Positions 24,808 to 33,247 are shown, numbered from the stretch's first letter. The stretch: 45,629 nucleotides of DNA from Rhodococcus sp. IEGM 1381 (GCF_030056795.1 NZ_JASHKQ010000024.1:1-45629); one strand, 5' to 3'. Notes: generated by a model not told the origin, from the letters alone. Translations and numbers: made by a program.

Positions 24808-25940
24808 CAACATTTTCGGCAGAAGATTCGGAGTTGTCGCCGTTTCGTCCGGTGACCGCTCCGTCCGATTCGGCTCGGTCCGCCGCCGCGGATCGTCAAC
24901 GTGAACTCACCAAGCCCGCCGGCAGCCTCGGGCGACTGGAGAAGCTCGGCGAATGGATTGCGGCGTGCCAGGACAGCTGCCCGCCACGCTTGCTCGAGCG
25001 AGTGCGCGTCGTCGTCTTCGCGGGCGATCACGGGATCGCGGCCCATGGGGTCTCTGCGTACCCGCCGGAGGTGACAGCTCAGATGGTCGAGAACATTCGC
25101 GGTGGCGGGGCGGCGGTCAACGTGCTCGCCGACATCGCCGGTGCCACGGTACGGGTAGTCGATATCGCGGTGGACGCCGAGACCGATTCGTCGGTGTCCG
25201 CGTTCAAGATTCGACGATCCAGCGGGTCGATCGACCGCGAGGATGCACTGAGCGAAGCCGAGGTTCGAGCGGCGCTCGCCGCCGGGGCAGCCATCGCAGA
25301 CGAGGAGGTCGACGGCGGGGCGGATCTGCTCATCGCGGGCGATCTGGGTATCGGAAACACTACTCCCGCAACAGTATTGACCGCGATCTTGACCGACACC
25401 GAACCTGTTGCAGCCGTCGGCCGGGGCACCGGAATCGACGACGCCGGGTGGATCAGGAAGACCGCGGCAATACGGGATGCCATGCGTCGAGCGCGACCGG
25501 TCGCCAAGAACCCTACCGATCTGCTCCGGGTAGCGGGTGGCGCCGACTTCGCGGCGCTGGCCGGATTTCTCGCACAGGCCGCGCATCGGCGCACCCCAGT
25601 GATTCTCGACGGCCTCGTGGTGACCGCGGCCGCGTTGGTGGCAGAGGACGGCGCAGCCGGCGCACGGGAATGGTGGGTTGCCGGGCACCGTTCGGCCGAG
25701 CCCGCTCACACACTTGCGTTGCGTCATCTGCGTCTCGAACCGATCGTCGAGCTGGACATGAGACTGGGTGAAGGGTCCGGTGCCCTCGCGGCACTGCCTC
25801 TGGTTCGGGCGGGCGTCGGCACGTTGAACTCGATGGCGACCTTCGCCGACTCCGGTGTCAGCACCGGTGACAGCGAAGCCCACAGCGGTATCGAAGCCCA
25901 CAACAGTATCGAAGCCCGCAGCACTATCGAAGACCACTGA
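24804..25940 (+). CDS. cobT: Nicotinate-nucleotide--dimethylbenzimidazole phosphoribosyltransferase
   Basis: A 378-residue CobT. It makes alpha-ribazole phosphate from dimethylbenzimidazole and nicotinate mononucleotide for the cobalamin lower ligand. Family segments KPAGSLGRLEKLGEW, VVVFAGDHGIAAHGVSAYP, AGDLGIGNTTPA and the C-terminal LGEGSGALAALPLV are intact. The core ends near residue 350 (TFADSGVS). It is followed by an unusual tail of tandem hexapeptides (EAHSGI, EAHNSI, EARSTI, EDH) encoded by an 18-bp repeat at 25874-25938. The GTG start overlaps the cobU stop; the tail ends 1 nt before the cobS GTG. It matches Rv2207. Confidence 0.95.
   Translation: MTTFSAEDSELSPFRPVTAPSDSARSAAADRQRELTKPAGSLGRLEKLGEWIAACQDSCPPRLLERVRVVVFAGDHGIAAHGVSAYPPEVTAQMVENIRGGGAAVNVLADIAGATVRVVDIAVDAETDSSVSAFKIRRSSGSIDREDALSEAEVRAALAAGAAIADEEVDGGADLLIAGDLGIGNTTPATVLTAILTDTEPVAAVGRGTGIDDAGWIRKTAAIRDAMRRARPVAKNPTDLLRVAGGADFAALAGFLAQAAHRRTPVILDGLVVTAAALVAEDGAAGAREWWVAGHRSAEPAHTLALRHLRLEPIVELDMRLGEGSGALAALPLVRAGVGTLNSMATFADSGVSTGDSEAHSGIEAHNSIEARSTIEDH
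25874..25938 (+). repeat. 18-bp tandem repeat at the 3' end of cobT
   Basis: About three and a half units of CGAAGCCCACARCRGTAT encode the hexapeptide EA[HR][SN][GST]I at the CobT C-terminus, immediately before cobS. Units differ by one to three bases. The array lies wholly in frame. Confidence 0.8.
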
Positions 25941-25941
25941 C

Positions 25942-26703
25942 GTGCGCGGGCGAGCCGATGGACTGTTGCTCGCGTTCTCCTGGCTGACCGTGCTGCCCGT
26001 ACGCGGCCCCGAGAACGTCGATCGGCACTCGGCCGGACGGGCAATAGCTCTCGCTCCGATCGTCGGTCTCGCCCTCGGCGGCACCTGCGCTGCGCTGGTG
26101 TGGGTGTCGGTCTCCGCCGGACTGTCGCCGCTACTCAGCGGACTGATCGGCGTCGCGGCTGCTGCATTGCTGACCAGAGGGATGCACCTCGACGGCCTGG
26201 CCGATACCGCAGACGGACTCGGTTGCTACGGCCCGCCCGAGCGCGCGAGAGAAGTCATGAAGTCCGGCAGCGCAGGCCCGTTCGGTGTGGCAGCTATTGC
26301 TCTCGTGCTGGGCATACAGGCTGCAAGCGTGGGCCAGCTTGCTCAATTGCACATGTGGTGGGCCATCGTGTTCGTCTCGATGATCGGACGTGTGTCGGTG
26401 GTGCTCGCCTGTCGTAGGGGCATCGACGCGGCAGCACCGAGCGGCTTCGGCGCTCTCGTGGCCGGCACACAGTCGACCGCAGCGGTGGGTTTGTGGGTGG
26501 GTGCGGCAACGGCCATGTCTGTATACGCGCTGCCCGACCGACCGTGGCAGGGACCGTTGGTGGTCGTCGTAGTGCTCGCCCTCGCGGTGGTGGTCGCTCG
26601 CCACTGTGTCCGACGCTTCGGCGGGCTGTCCGGGGACGTGCTCGGAGCCGGAATCGAGACCACCGCAGCGCTGGCCGCCATTGGCCTTCTGCTGTGGAGC
26701 TGA
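25942..26703 (+). CDS. cobS: Adenosylcobinamide-GDP ribazoletransferase (cobalamin synthase)
   Basis: A 253-residue polytopic membrane enzyme. It joins adenosyl-GDP-cobinamide and alpha-ribazole (phosphate) to make adenosylcobalamin (phosphate). The acidic metal-binding motif of the family is present (MHLDGLADTADGLG), with repeated hydrophobic helices (for example LVVVVVLALAVVVARHC). The GTG at 25942 gives normal length and lies 1 nt after the cobT stop. An open frame continues upstream through the cobT repeat, but that part is an out-of-frame reading of cobT. It is convergent with ilvE, the two stop codons abutting. It matches Rv2208. Confidence 0.94.
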   Translation: MRGRADGLLLAFSWLTVLPVRGPENVDRHSAGRAIALAPIVGLALGGTCAALVWVSVSAGLSPLLSGLIGVAAAALLTRGMHLDGLADTADGLGCYGPPERAREVMKSGSAGPFGVAAIALVLGIQAASVGQLAQLHMWWAIVFVSMIGRVSVVLACRRGIDAAAPSGFGALVAGTQSTAAVGLWVGAATAMSVYALPDRPWQGPLVVVVVLALAVVVARHCVRRFGGLSGDVLGAGIETTAALAAIGLLLWS

Positions 26704-27807
26704 CTAACGAAGCGTCGTCATCCAACCGTGGGTATCGGCGAAGGTCCCGCGCTGGATACCGGTGAGTGTGTCTCGCAGTGCGAGCGTGATCTCGCCGGGC
26801 TCGCCGCCTGCGATCTCGAAGGCTCCCTCGGTGGACTTGACGCTGCCCACCGGGGTGATGACGGCTGCGGTGCCACAGGCGAACACCTCGGTGATCTCGC
26901 CCGAGTCGGCACCCTTGCGCCACTCCTCGGTGGAGATTCGGCGTTCTTCGACGGGGATGCCGGCGTCCGTCGCCAGCGCCAAGAGCGAGTCTCGGGTGAT
27001 GCCGGGCAGCAGCGATCCGGACAGCGACGGCGTCACCAGTCGCGCATCGGAACCCGAACCGAAGACGAAGAACAGGTTCATCCCGCCCATCTCCTCCACG
27101 TAGCGGCGCTCGGTGGCGTCGAGCCAGACCACCTGATCGCATCCTTCGTCGCTGGCCTGCGCCTGGGCGAGGAGTGACGCGGCATAGTTGCCTGCGAACT
27201 TTGCAGCTCCGGTGCCGCCCGGTGCCGCTCGGACGTACTCGGTGGACAGCCAGACGCTCACCGGCTTGACTCCCCTGGGGAAGTACGCGCCTGCAGGCGA
27301 CGCGATCAGCATGTAGCGGTACGAATCTGCGGGGCGCACGCCCAGCCCGGCCTCGGTGGAGAACATGTACGGCCGGACGTACAACGCGTCCTCGCCGCCT
27401 GCCGCGGGAACCCACTCGTGGTCGAGTTCGAGCAGCTTCTCGATCGATCCGACGAAGAGCTCGTCCGAGAGCTCCGGCATGGCAAGCCGCCTGGCCGAGG
27501 ACCGAAAACGCTCGGCGTTGGACTGAACCCGAAACGTCGAGAGGTCACCGTTCGGCTGACGGTAGATCTTGAGTCCCTCGAAGATGGCCTGGCCGTAATG
27601 CAGAACCATCGCCGCCGGGTCGAGCTCGATCGGGCCGTACGGGGCGATGGTCGCGTCGTGCCAGCCACGGTCTCGGGTGTAGTCGATGAACACCATGTGG
27701 TCTGTGAAGTGCTTTCCGAATCCGGGTGCGGCAAGCACCGCGTCGCGCTCCTCCGATGTAGCGAGCGAGGGATGCTGCACGTACGTGAATTCGGAAACAC
27801 CTGTCAT
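26704..27807 (-). CDS. ilvE: Branched-chain amino acid aminotransferase
   Basis: A 367-residue PLP-dependent class IV aminotransferase, the last step of leucine, isoleucine and valine synthesis and the first of their breakdown. The PLP lysine lies in GTGAAKFAGNYAASL and further family motifs are YGPIELDPAAMVLHYGQ (substrate region), EMGGMNLFFVF and the phosphate-binding TCGT-like ACGTAAVITPVG. The ATG at 27807 gives the usual length of M. tuberculosis Rv2210c. TAGGAT lies 7 nt before it and also contains AGGA, so either a leaderless start or a short Shine-Dalgarno could apply. It starts 40 bp downstream of the gcvT stop, in the same direction. Confidence 0.96.
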   Translation of the reverse strand: MTGVSEFTYVQHPSLATSEERDAVLAAPGFGKHFTDHMVFIDYTRDRGWHDATIAPYGPIELDPAAMVLHYGQAIFEGLKIYRQPNGDLSTFRVQSNAERFRSSARRLAMPELSDELFVGSIEKLLELDHEWVPAAGGEDALYVRPYMFSTEAGLGVRPADSYRYMLIASPAGAYFPRGVKPVSVWLSTEYVRAAPGGTGAAKFAGNYAASLLAQAQASDEGCDQVVWLDATERRYVEEMGGMNLFFVFGSGSDARLVTPSLSGSLLPGITRDSLLALATDAGIPVEERRISTEEWRKGADSGEITEVFACGTAAVITPVGSVKSTEGAFEIAGGEPGEITLALRDTLTGIQRGTFADTHGWMTTLR

Positions 27808-27814
27808 GGCCGAG

Positions 27815-27820
27815 ATCCTA
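27815..27820 (-). promoter_or_regulatory. Candidate -10 box (or AGGA ribosome site) before ilvE
   Basis: TAGGAT on the minus strand ends 7 nt before the ilvE ATG. It fits a TANNNT -10 for a leaderless transcript, but the AGGA inside it could also act as a ribosome-binding site. Confidence 0.3.
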
Positions 27821-27847
27821 TCGTGGAGGTCACCCGCTCTTGCGCGG

Positions 27848-28948
27848 TCACCTGGTCTTGGCCGCGACGAACGGAGGCGCGACAACTTCGCAGCGCAACG
27901 CACGCCCACGAACGTCGACCTCGACCTCCGTGCCGACCGCCGGAGCTGCGGCGGCATCGAGCAAGGCCAGGGCGATACCCACCTTGAGCGACGGTGAGAA
28001 AGTTCCGGATGTCGTCGTCCCGATATCCTGGCCCGACACCCGCACGGTGAGACCGGGGCGGAGCACACCGCGGTCGAGAGCCTTGAGTCCACGCAGTGTT
28101 CGCGCCGGCCCACCGGCCTTCTCTGCGGTCAGTGCCTCTTTGCCCCAGAATGCGTCCTTCTTCCACCCGATCGCCCAACCGCACCGAGCTTGCAGGGGCG
28201 AAATGTCCAGTGACAGTTCGTGTCCGTGCAACGGGTATCCCATCTCGGTGCGCAGAGTGTCCCGTGCTCCGAGCCCACATACCTGTCCGCCACGAGACCG
28301 CACAGCGGCCAGCAGGGCGCGGAAGAGTGGTTCCACATCGCCCGCCGGTGGAACCAGTTCGTATCCGTGCTCGCCGGTGTAACCGGTTCGGCACACTCGC
28401 ACTGCCACCGAATTCCAGGTCGCGTCCTCGAACGCCATGTAGTCCATGTCGGTCGGCAGACCCAATTCCTGCAGCACCTCGGCCGCTTTCGGTCCCTGCA
28501 CGGCCAGCACTCCGAACTCGCGATGCTGGTTCACCACCGACACGCCGTCGGGTGCCTGCGCCGCCATCGCGGCGGCGACATCGGCCGTGTTGGCTGCATT
28601 CGGCACCAGGAAGACGTCGTCATCGGAGACGTAATATGCGATGAGGTCATCGACCACACCGCCGGATTCCGTGCAGCAGAGGGTGTACTGCGCTCTACCC
28701 GGCTCGATGCGGCCGAGGTCGTTGGTCAGGACAGAGTTCACGAAGGCGGCAGCGCCGGGGCCGGTGACCGACGCTTTTCCGAGGTGGCCGACGTCGAACA
28801 GGCCTACGGTTTCCCGCACCGCGGTGTGCTCGACGACCACACCGGCGTACGACACCGGCATGGTCCAACCGCCGAAAGGTGCGAATGTCGCACCTAATTC
28901 GGTGTGTACGGCGTGCAGCGGTCCCTCGATCAGGTCGGTGTCGGTCAT
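27848..28948 (-). CDS. gcvT: Aminomethyltransferase (glycine cleavage system T protein)
   Basis: A 366-residue GcvT. It takes the aminomethyl group from lipoylated GcvH, releases ammonia and gives methylene-tetrahydrofolate. Family features are FAPFGGWTMPVSYAG, LFDVGHLGKASVTG and the folate-site segment CRTGYTGEHGYEL. The start is set at ATG 28948 (MTDTDLIEGPLHAVH), with TAGCGT 7 nt upstream and no Shine-Dalgarno. No glycine riboswitch is visible in the 129 bp shared with the divergent pepA. Other gcv genes are not in the window, so it is a solitary gcvT as in Rv2211c. It depends on lipoate made by the LipB/LipA encoded about 6 kb away. Confidence 0.95.
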   Translation of the reverse strand: MTDTDLIEGPLHAVHTELGATFAPFGGWTMPVSYAGVVVEHTAVRETVGLFDVGHLGKASVTGPGAAAFVNSVLTNDLGRIEPGRAQYTLCCTESGGVVDDLIAYYVSDDDVFLVPNAANTADVAAAMAAQAPDGVSVVNQHREFGVLAVQGPKAAEVLQELGLPTDMDYMAFEDATWNSVAVRVCRTGYTGEHGYELVPPAGDVEPLFRALLAAVRSRGGQVCGLGARDTLRTEMGYPLHGHELSLDISPLQARCGWAIGWKKDAFWGKEALTAEKAGGPARTLRGLKALDRGVLRPGLTVRVSGQDIGTTTSGTFSPSLKVGIALALLDAAAAPAVGTEVEVDVRGRALRCEVVAPPFVAAKTR

Positions 28949-28955
28949 GGCGGTC

Positions 28956-28961
28956 ACGCTA
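28956..28961 (-). promoter_or_regulatory. Candidate -10 box for leaderless gcvT mRNA
   Basis: TAGCGT on the minus strand ends 7 nt before the gcvT ATG; no Shine-Dalgarno is present. Confidence 0.4.
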
Positions 28962-28988
28962 GCCCACATCACCGCTCGTGCGGGCCCT

Positions 28989-29015
28989 GCGGACCGAGTT
29001 CGTCCCTCGGTCCGC
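28989..29015. other. Hairpin in the gcvT-pepA divergent promoter region
   Basis: A perfect 10-bp stem (arms 28989-28998 and 29006-29015, 7-nt loop). It lies upstream of both -10 boxes, so it is not in either predicted leader and could be a dyad operator. Confidence 0.45.
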
Positions 29016-29033
29016 TGCTCCGTGGGTCGTCAT

Positions 29034-29039
29034 TAGGAT
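29034..29039 (+). promoter_or_regulatory. Candidate -10 box of pepA
   Basis: TAGGAT lies about 38 bp before the pepA GTG. It would give a leader of roughly 30 nt carrying the CAGGAG ribosome-binding site. No clear -35 is seen. Confidence 0.35.
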
Positions 29040-29077
29040 CGAGGTACCTACACGTCAACCCCTACAGGAGCAGCCAC

Positions 29078-30601
29078 GTGCCTTCACCTTCGACGCTATC
29101 CCGCACTCTCGGACCCGACCTGGTCCTCGCGGGCAAGCTCGGCAAGAAAGTCGACGTTCTCGTTGTCGCGCTGAGTACCAGTGACGACGGCCTCGAGCTC
29201 GCCATCACCGATGACATCTCCGACGACGCCATTGCTGCCGAACTCCTCGACGCCTTCGAATCCGTCGGTGCCACCGGCAAAGCCGACGAGCTCGTTCGGA
29301 TCCAGGCTCCGTCCGGCCTGCCCGTGTCCAGTGTCCTGGCAGTGGGCCTCGGCAACGCTGCCGACATCGACAGCGAGCGCATTCGTCAGTCGGCCGGTAC
29401 CGCGGCACGCTCGCTGAAGGGTGTCGATACGGTCGCGACGACGCTGTCGGCACTCGATCTCGGAGCGGCCGCAGAGGGGTTCTTCCTCGGCGCGTATCAG
29501 TTCACCGAGTTCAAGTCCGCGCTCTCGGCACCGAAATCCGATGCTCTTCCACTCGCCCGCGTCGAACTGCTCGTCGGCGACACCCGCGCCAAGGATGCGA
29601 AGGACGAGCTGGCACGATCCGTCGCCATCGCCGAATCAGTGGCTGTCGCACGTGATTTCGTCAACACTCCGCCGAGCCACCTGTATCCCGAGGAGTTCGC
29701 GAACCAGGCGAAGGCCCTGGGCACCGCCGCAGGCCTGAAGGTCGAGATTCTCGACGACAAGGCACTCGAGAAGGGCGGCTATGGCGGCATTCATGGCGTC
29801 GGAAAGGGATCTTCTCGGTTGCCGCGACTGGTTCGCTTGACGCATGCAGGCGGCAAACGGGGTGCCAAGAAGGTGGCCCTGGTGGGCAAGGGAATTACCT
29901 TCGACACCGGCGGCATCTCGATCAAACCCGCTGCGGGCATGGAGAACATGACCTCGGACATGGGCGGTGCGGCTGCCGTGATCGCGACGGTGATCCTGGC
30001 CGCGAAAGTCGGTCTCCCACTCGACGTCATCGCGACGGTACCGATGGCGGAGAACATGCCGTCGGGCACCGCGCAGCGCCCCGGCGACGTGTTGACGCAG
30101 TACGGCGGCATCACCGTCGAGGTCATCAACACCGACGCCGAAGGCCGCTTGGTGTTGGCCGACGCGATCGTGCGTGCCTGCGAGGACGATCCGGATTATC
30201 TCATCGACACCGCGACGCTCACCGGAGCTCAGGTCGTTGCGCTCGGCAACAGGACCCCCGGCGTGATGGGCACCGACGATTTCCGCGACCGAGTCGCCGC
30301 GATCTCGCGCGCGATCGGCGAAAACGGATGGGCCATGCCGCTGCCGAAAGAGATCCGACGCGAACTCGACTCCAAGGTGGCCGATCTGGCGAACGTCACC
30401 AACGGCCGGGCCGGTGGAATGCTCGCTGCCGCCCTGTTCTTGAAGGAATTCGTCGCCGACGGCGTCGAATGGGCTCACATCGATGTCGCGGGACCGGCCT
30501 ACAACACCGGAGGGCCTTTCGGCTACACCGGCAAGGGCGGCACCGGCGTTCCCGTGCGGACGATGTTCGCGGTTCTCGAGGACATCGCCCGGAACGGCTG
30601 A
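29078..30601 (+). CDS. pepA: Leucyl aminopeptidase (M17 family)
   Basis: A 507-residue cytosolic M17 aminopeptidase that removes N-terminal residues using two metal ions. The family signature NTDAEGRLVLADA is present, with the upstream metal and catalytic segments GKGITFDTGGISIKP and ENMTSDMGGAAAV, and the C-terminal HIDVAGPAYNTGGPFGYTGKG. The N-terminal macro-like domain (about 1-170) is the less conserved part. The GTG at 29078 follows CAGGAG at 7 nt. It matches Rv2213. The adenylate cyclase gene Rv2212 found between gcvT and pepB in M. tuberculosis is absent here. A strong hairpin follows. Confidence 0.95.
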   Translation: MPSPSTLSRTLGPDLVLAGKLGKKVDVLVVALSTSDDGLELAITDDISDDAIAAELLDAFESVGATGKADELVRIQAPSGLPVSSVLAVGLGNAADIDSERIRQSAGTAARSLKGVDTVATTLSALDLGAAAEGFFLGAYQFTEFKSALSAPKSDALPLARVELLVGDTRAKDAKDELARSVAIAESVAVARDFVNTPPSHLYPEEFANQAKALGTAAGLKVEILDDKALEKGGYGGIHGVGKGSSRLPRLVRLTHAGGKRGAKKVALVGKGITFDTGGISIKPAAGMENMTSDMGGAAAVIATVILAAKVGLPLDVIATVPMAENMPSGTAQRPGDVLTQYGGITVEVINTDAEGRLVLADAIVRACEDDPDYLIDTATLTGAQVVALGNRTPGVMGTDDFRDRVAAISRAIGENGWAMPLPKEIRRELDSKVADLANVTNGRAGGMLAAALFLKEFVADGVEWAHIDVAGPAYNTGGPFGYTGKGGTGVPVRTMFAVLEDIARNG

Positions 30602-30606
30602 TCACG

Positions 30607-30638
30607 CGTCCGTGCGCGCGGATCTGCGCGCACGGACG
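30607..30638. terminator. Bidirectional hairpin after pepA
   Basis: A perfect 13-bp stem of alternating GC (arms 30607-30619 and 30626-30638, 6-nt loop) filling the gap between the convergent stop codons at 30601 and 30642. No T-run. Confidence 0.75.
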
Positions 30639-30641
30639 GGA

Positions 30642-30983
30642 TCACACGTCGCGCTGCTGCTGTTCGCGCCTTTTGATGATCTTCTGGCGCGCGTCGTGGT
30701 CACGCATTCGCTGGGGATAGCCGGTCTTGCGGACGTCGTACACCGGGATCTTCAGGTCGGGTCCGATCTTTCGTGCATATTTTTCATCCAGCGGCCGACG
30801 GGTCCATTCGCCGCCGTTCGCGACGAGCACAACAGTCAGCGGGGTCACCGTCGTCTTCGGCTCCACGTAGGCCTCCACCCCGACCCGAGCGGCCGTCCAA
30901 TCGGCCAGGTACTGGGCGACCGACCCATCGGGACCCCGTTTCGCGGACCCACCGCTTCGTTTGAGTCGATCGAACAATCCCAC
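30642..30983 (-). CDS. Conserved actinobacterial protein of unknown function
   Basis: A 113-residue protein. The GTG at 30983 (GLFDRLKRSGGSAKRGPDG) is chosen because AGAAGGA lies 7 nt before it; the long upstream frame has no coding character. A short amphipathic N-terminus is followed by a mixed alpha/beta core (VAQYLADWTAARVGVEAYVEPKT in outline, then PLTVVLVANGGEWTRRPL). The last 25 residues are strongly basic and helical (QRMRDHDARQKIIKRREQQQ). No signal peptide, membrane segment or catalytic motif is seen. Homologues in related genomes are sometimes labelled oxidoreductase, but I see no cofactor motif to support that. It is convergent with pepA, where M. tuberculosis has ephD. Confidence 0.75.
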   Translation of the reverse strand: MGLFDRLKRSGGSAKRGPDGSVAQYLADWTAARVGVEAYVEPKTTVTPLTVVLVANGGEWTRRPLDEKYARKIGPDLKIPVYDVRKTGYPQRMRDHDARQKIIKRREQQQRDV

Positions 30984-31361
30984 GAGTACATCCTTCTCGT
31001 ACGGCCACGGATCACCGGCTGTACAGCCGGAAATGTTGTTACCCGCCAGTTTGCCAGGCGTGTTGCGCGCCCTAGGGGAACGGCGAGGCGATATCAATGG
31101 AAGGATGACTGTAGAGGGTTCAACTCTCTTGATAGTGAACCAAGGCTCGTGAAGTGAGTAAGTGAATTGCCGAGAGGGAGTGTCGACGTGGGCGCTGTAT
31201 CGAGCCGAACATGCTCGATCGGTGTCTGGTGCACCGGTGCCTCCGTCGAACCGAATCACGCAACTCTCGTCCATGAACCCTGTTCCGCCAGCACAATGGT
31301 CTGCGACCACAAGTCGTAAGAACTACATCACCCGCATACAACTGTCGAGGAGTCAACAGAC
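30984..31361. other. 378-bp intergenic region upstream of dlaT
   Basis: Divergent region between the 113-residue protein and dlaT. It should hold both promoters, but I can place neither with confidence. There is a small dyad (AGAG-GGTTCAA-CTCT, near 31110-31128) and a few short open frames without coding character. No riboswitch or RNA gene was recognised. The dlaT end has GAGGAG 10 nt before its ATG. Confidence 0.4.
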
Positions 31362-33155
31362 ATGGCCTTCTCCGTCCAGATGCCAGCTCTCGGTGAGAGT
31401 GTCACCGAGGGAACTGTCACGAGGTGGCTCAAACAAGAAGGCGACACCGTCGAAGTCGACGAGCCATTGCTCGAAGTCTCCACGGACAAGGTCGATACCG
31501 AGATCCCGTCGCCCGCTGCCGGTGTTCTGACCAAGATCGTCGCTCAGGAAGACGACACCGTCGAGATCGGTGGCGAGCTCGCCCAGATCGGTGACGCAGG
31601 CGAAGCCCCCTCGTCCGACGCGCCGGCCGAGGACGCTGCTCCCGCCGAGGAGTCGGCACCCGAGGAAGCTGCCGAGGAGCCCACTCCCGCAGCCGAGCCC
31701 GAGCCGCAGGCAGAGGAGGAGGCACCCGCAGCGAGTGCATCGTCCGACTCGTACGGATCCGGTACGCCGGTGACGATGCCCGAGTTGGGTGAGTCCGTCA
31801 CCGAGGGCACCGTGACCCGATGGCTCAAGGCCGTCGGCGACGAGGTTGCAGTCGACGAGCCGCTGCTCGAGGTGTCCACCGACAAGGTCGATACCGAGAT
31901 CCCGTCTCCGGTTGCCGGAACACTGCTGGAAATCTCCGCCGAGGAAGACGACACGGTGGCCGTCGGTGGTCAGTTGGCTGTCATCGGATCCGGGTCGCCG
32001 GCCGAGAAGGCCCCCGAGCCCGAAGCCACGCCGGAGCCCGAGGCACCCAAGGCAGAGGCACCCAAGGCAGAGGAGCCGAAGAAGGAAGCTCCGAAGCAGG
32101 AGGCTCCCAAGGCCGAGCCGAAGAAGGAAGAGCCCAAGCCGGAAGCACCGAAGCAGGAGTCCCCCAAGGCCGCTCCCGCCAAGGAGTCGGCACCCTCGGG
32201 TGATTCCAGCCCGTACGTCACTCCCCTGGTGCGGAAGTTGGCGTCGGACAACGACGTCGATCTCTCCACCGTCAAGGGCACCGGTGTCGGCGGACGCATC
32301 CGCAAGCAGGACGTGCTCGCTGCAGCCGAGGCGAAGAAGGCTCCGGCAGCTCCGGCAGCCGAGGCTGCGCCCGCCGCTGCCGCCAAGCCTGCTGCACCGG
32401 CAACCGCCGGTGTTCGTCCGGAGCTCGCGCATCTTCGTGGCACCACGCAGAAGATCAACCGGATCCGTCAGATCACCGCGAAGAAGACGCGCGAATCGCT
32501 GCAGACCTCTGCGCAGCTCACGCAGACCTTCGAGGTGGATGTCACCAAGATCGCCGGTCTGCGAACGAAGGCGAAGGCGAAGTTCGCCGAGAACGAGGGC
32601 GTCAACCTGACGTACCTGCCGTTCTTCGCGAAGGCCGTCGTGGAGGCTCTCAAGGCGCACCCCAACGTCAACGCGAGTATCAACGAGGACGCCAAGGAGA
32701 TCACGTACCACGCCGATGTCCACCTCGGCATCGCCGTGGACACCGAGCAGGGTCTGCTCTCCCCCGTCATCCACAACGCGGGCGACCTGTCGCTCGCCGG
32801 ACTGGCTCGGGCGATCAGCGACATCGCCACCCGTGCACGCTCGGGTGGACTCAAGCCCGACGACCTGTCCGGTGGCACGTTCACCATCACCAACATCGGC
32901 AGCCAGGGCGCGCTGTTCGACACCCCGATCCTGCTACCGCCGCAGGCCGGCATGCTGGGAACGGGTGCGATCGTCAAGCGCCCGGTCGTCGTCAAGGACG
33001 ACTCGGGCAACGAATCCATCGGTGTTCGCTCGATGTGCTACCTGCCGCTCACCTACGACCACCGTTTGGTGGACGGGGCCGACGCAGGACGCTTCCTGAC
33101 GACGATCAAGCAGCGTCTCGAAGTAGCGTCGTTCGAGGCCGATCTCGGCCTCTAG
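31362..33155 (+). CDS. dlaT: Dihydrolipoamide acyltransferase (E2) with two lipoyl domains
   Basis: A 597-residue E2 of the pyruvate dehydrogenase complex; in mycobacteria the same E2, with Lpd, also serves the peroxiredoxin reductase system. Two lipoyl domains (1-78 and 135-210) each carry the lipoylated lysine in the motif TDKVDTEIPS (K43 and K175). Linkers are rich in Ala, Pro, Glu and Lys. The E1/E3-binding domain spans about 283-320 (SPYVTPLVRKLASDNDVD). The catalytic domain (about 360-597) ends with the acyltransferase motif HRLVDGADAGRF. GAGGAG lies 10 nt before the ATG. It is often annotated sucB; the succinyl or acetyl preference is not decided by sequence here. It matches Rv2215. 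Confidence 0.95.
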   Translation: MAFSVQMPALGESVTEGTVTRWLKQEGDTVEVDEPLLEVSTDKVDTEIPSPAAGVLTKIVAQEDDTVEIGGELAQIGDAGEAPSSDAPAEDAAPAEESAPEEAAEEPTPAAEPEPQAEEEAPAASASSDSYGSGTPVTMPELGESVTEGTVTRWLKAVGDEVAVDEPLLEVSTDKVDTEIPSPVAGTLLEISAEEDDTVAVGGQLAVIGSGSPAEKAPEPEATPEPEAPKAEAPKAEEPKKEAPKQEAPKAEPKKEEPKPEAPKQESPKAAPAKESAPSGDSSPYVTPLVRKLASDNDVDLSTVKGTGVGGRIRKQDVLAAAEAKKAPAAPAAEAAPAAAAKPAAPATAGVRPELAHLRGTTQKINRIRQITAKKTRESLQTSAQLTQTFEVDVTKIAGLRTKAKAKFAENEGVNLTYLPFFAKAVVEALKAHPNVNASINEDAKEITYHADVHLGIAVDTEQGLLSPVIHNAGDLSLAGLARAISDIATRARSGGLKPDDLSGGTFTITNIGSQGALFDTPILLPPQAGMLGTGAIVKRPVVVKDDSGNESIGVRSMCYLPLTYDHRLVDGADAGRFLTTIKQRLEVASFEADLGL

Positions 33156-33247
33156 ACAACCGGCGAGTTTCGCGCCTCACGTATTCTCGTAGGAGCGCGA
33201 AACATTCGCATCGGAGTCTCTCGACAAGTGGGGCACGAACCGAGCAT

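Noticed and set aside
28949..29077. Glycine riboswitch before gcvT
   Set aside because: Only a simple 10-bp hairpin is present, outside the predicted transcript, and gcvT appears leaderless.
31362..31950. Gene duplication error giving two lipoyl domains
   Set aside because: Two lipoyl domains are usual for actinobacterial DlaT; the copies are diverged and separated by a normal linker.
31353..32774. 473-codon open frame on the minus strand
   Set aside because: Antisense of dlaT; low-complexity Gly/Leu/Cys output mirrors the Ala/Pro/Glu linkers.
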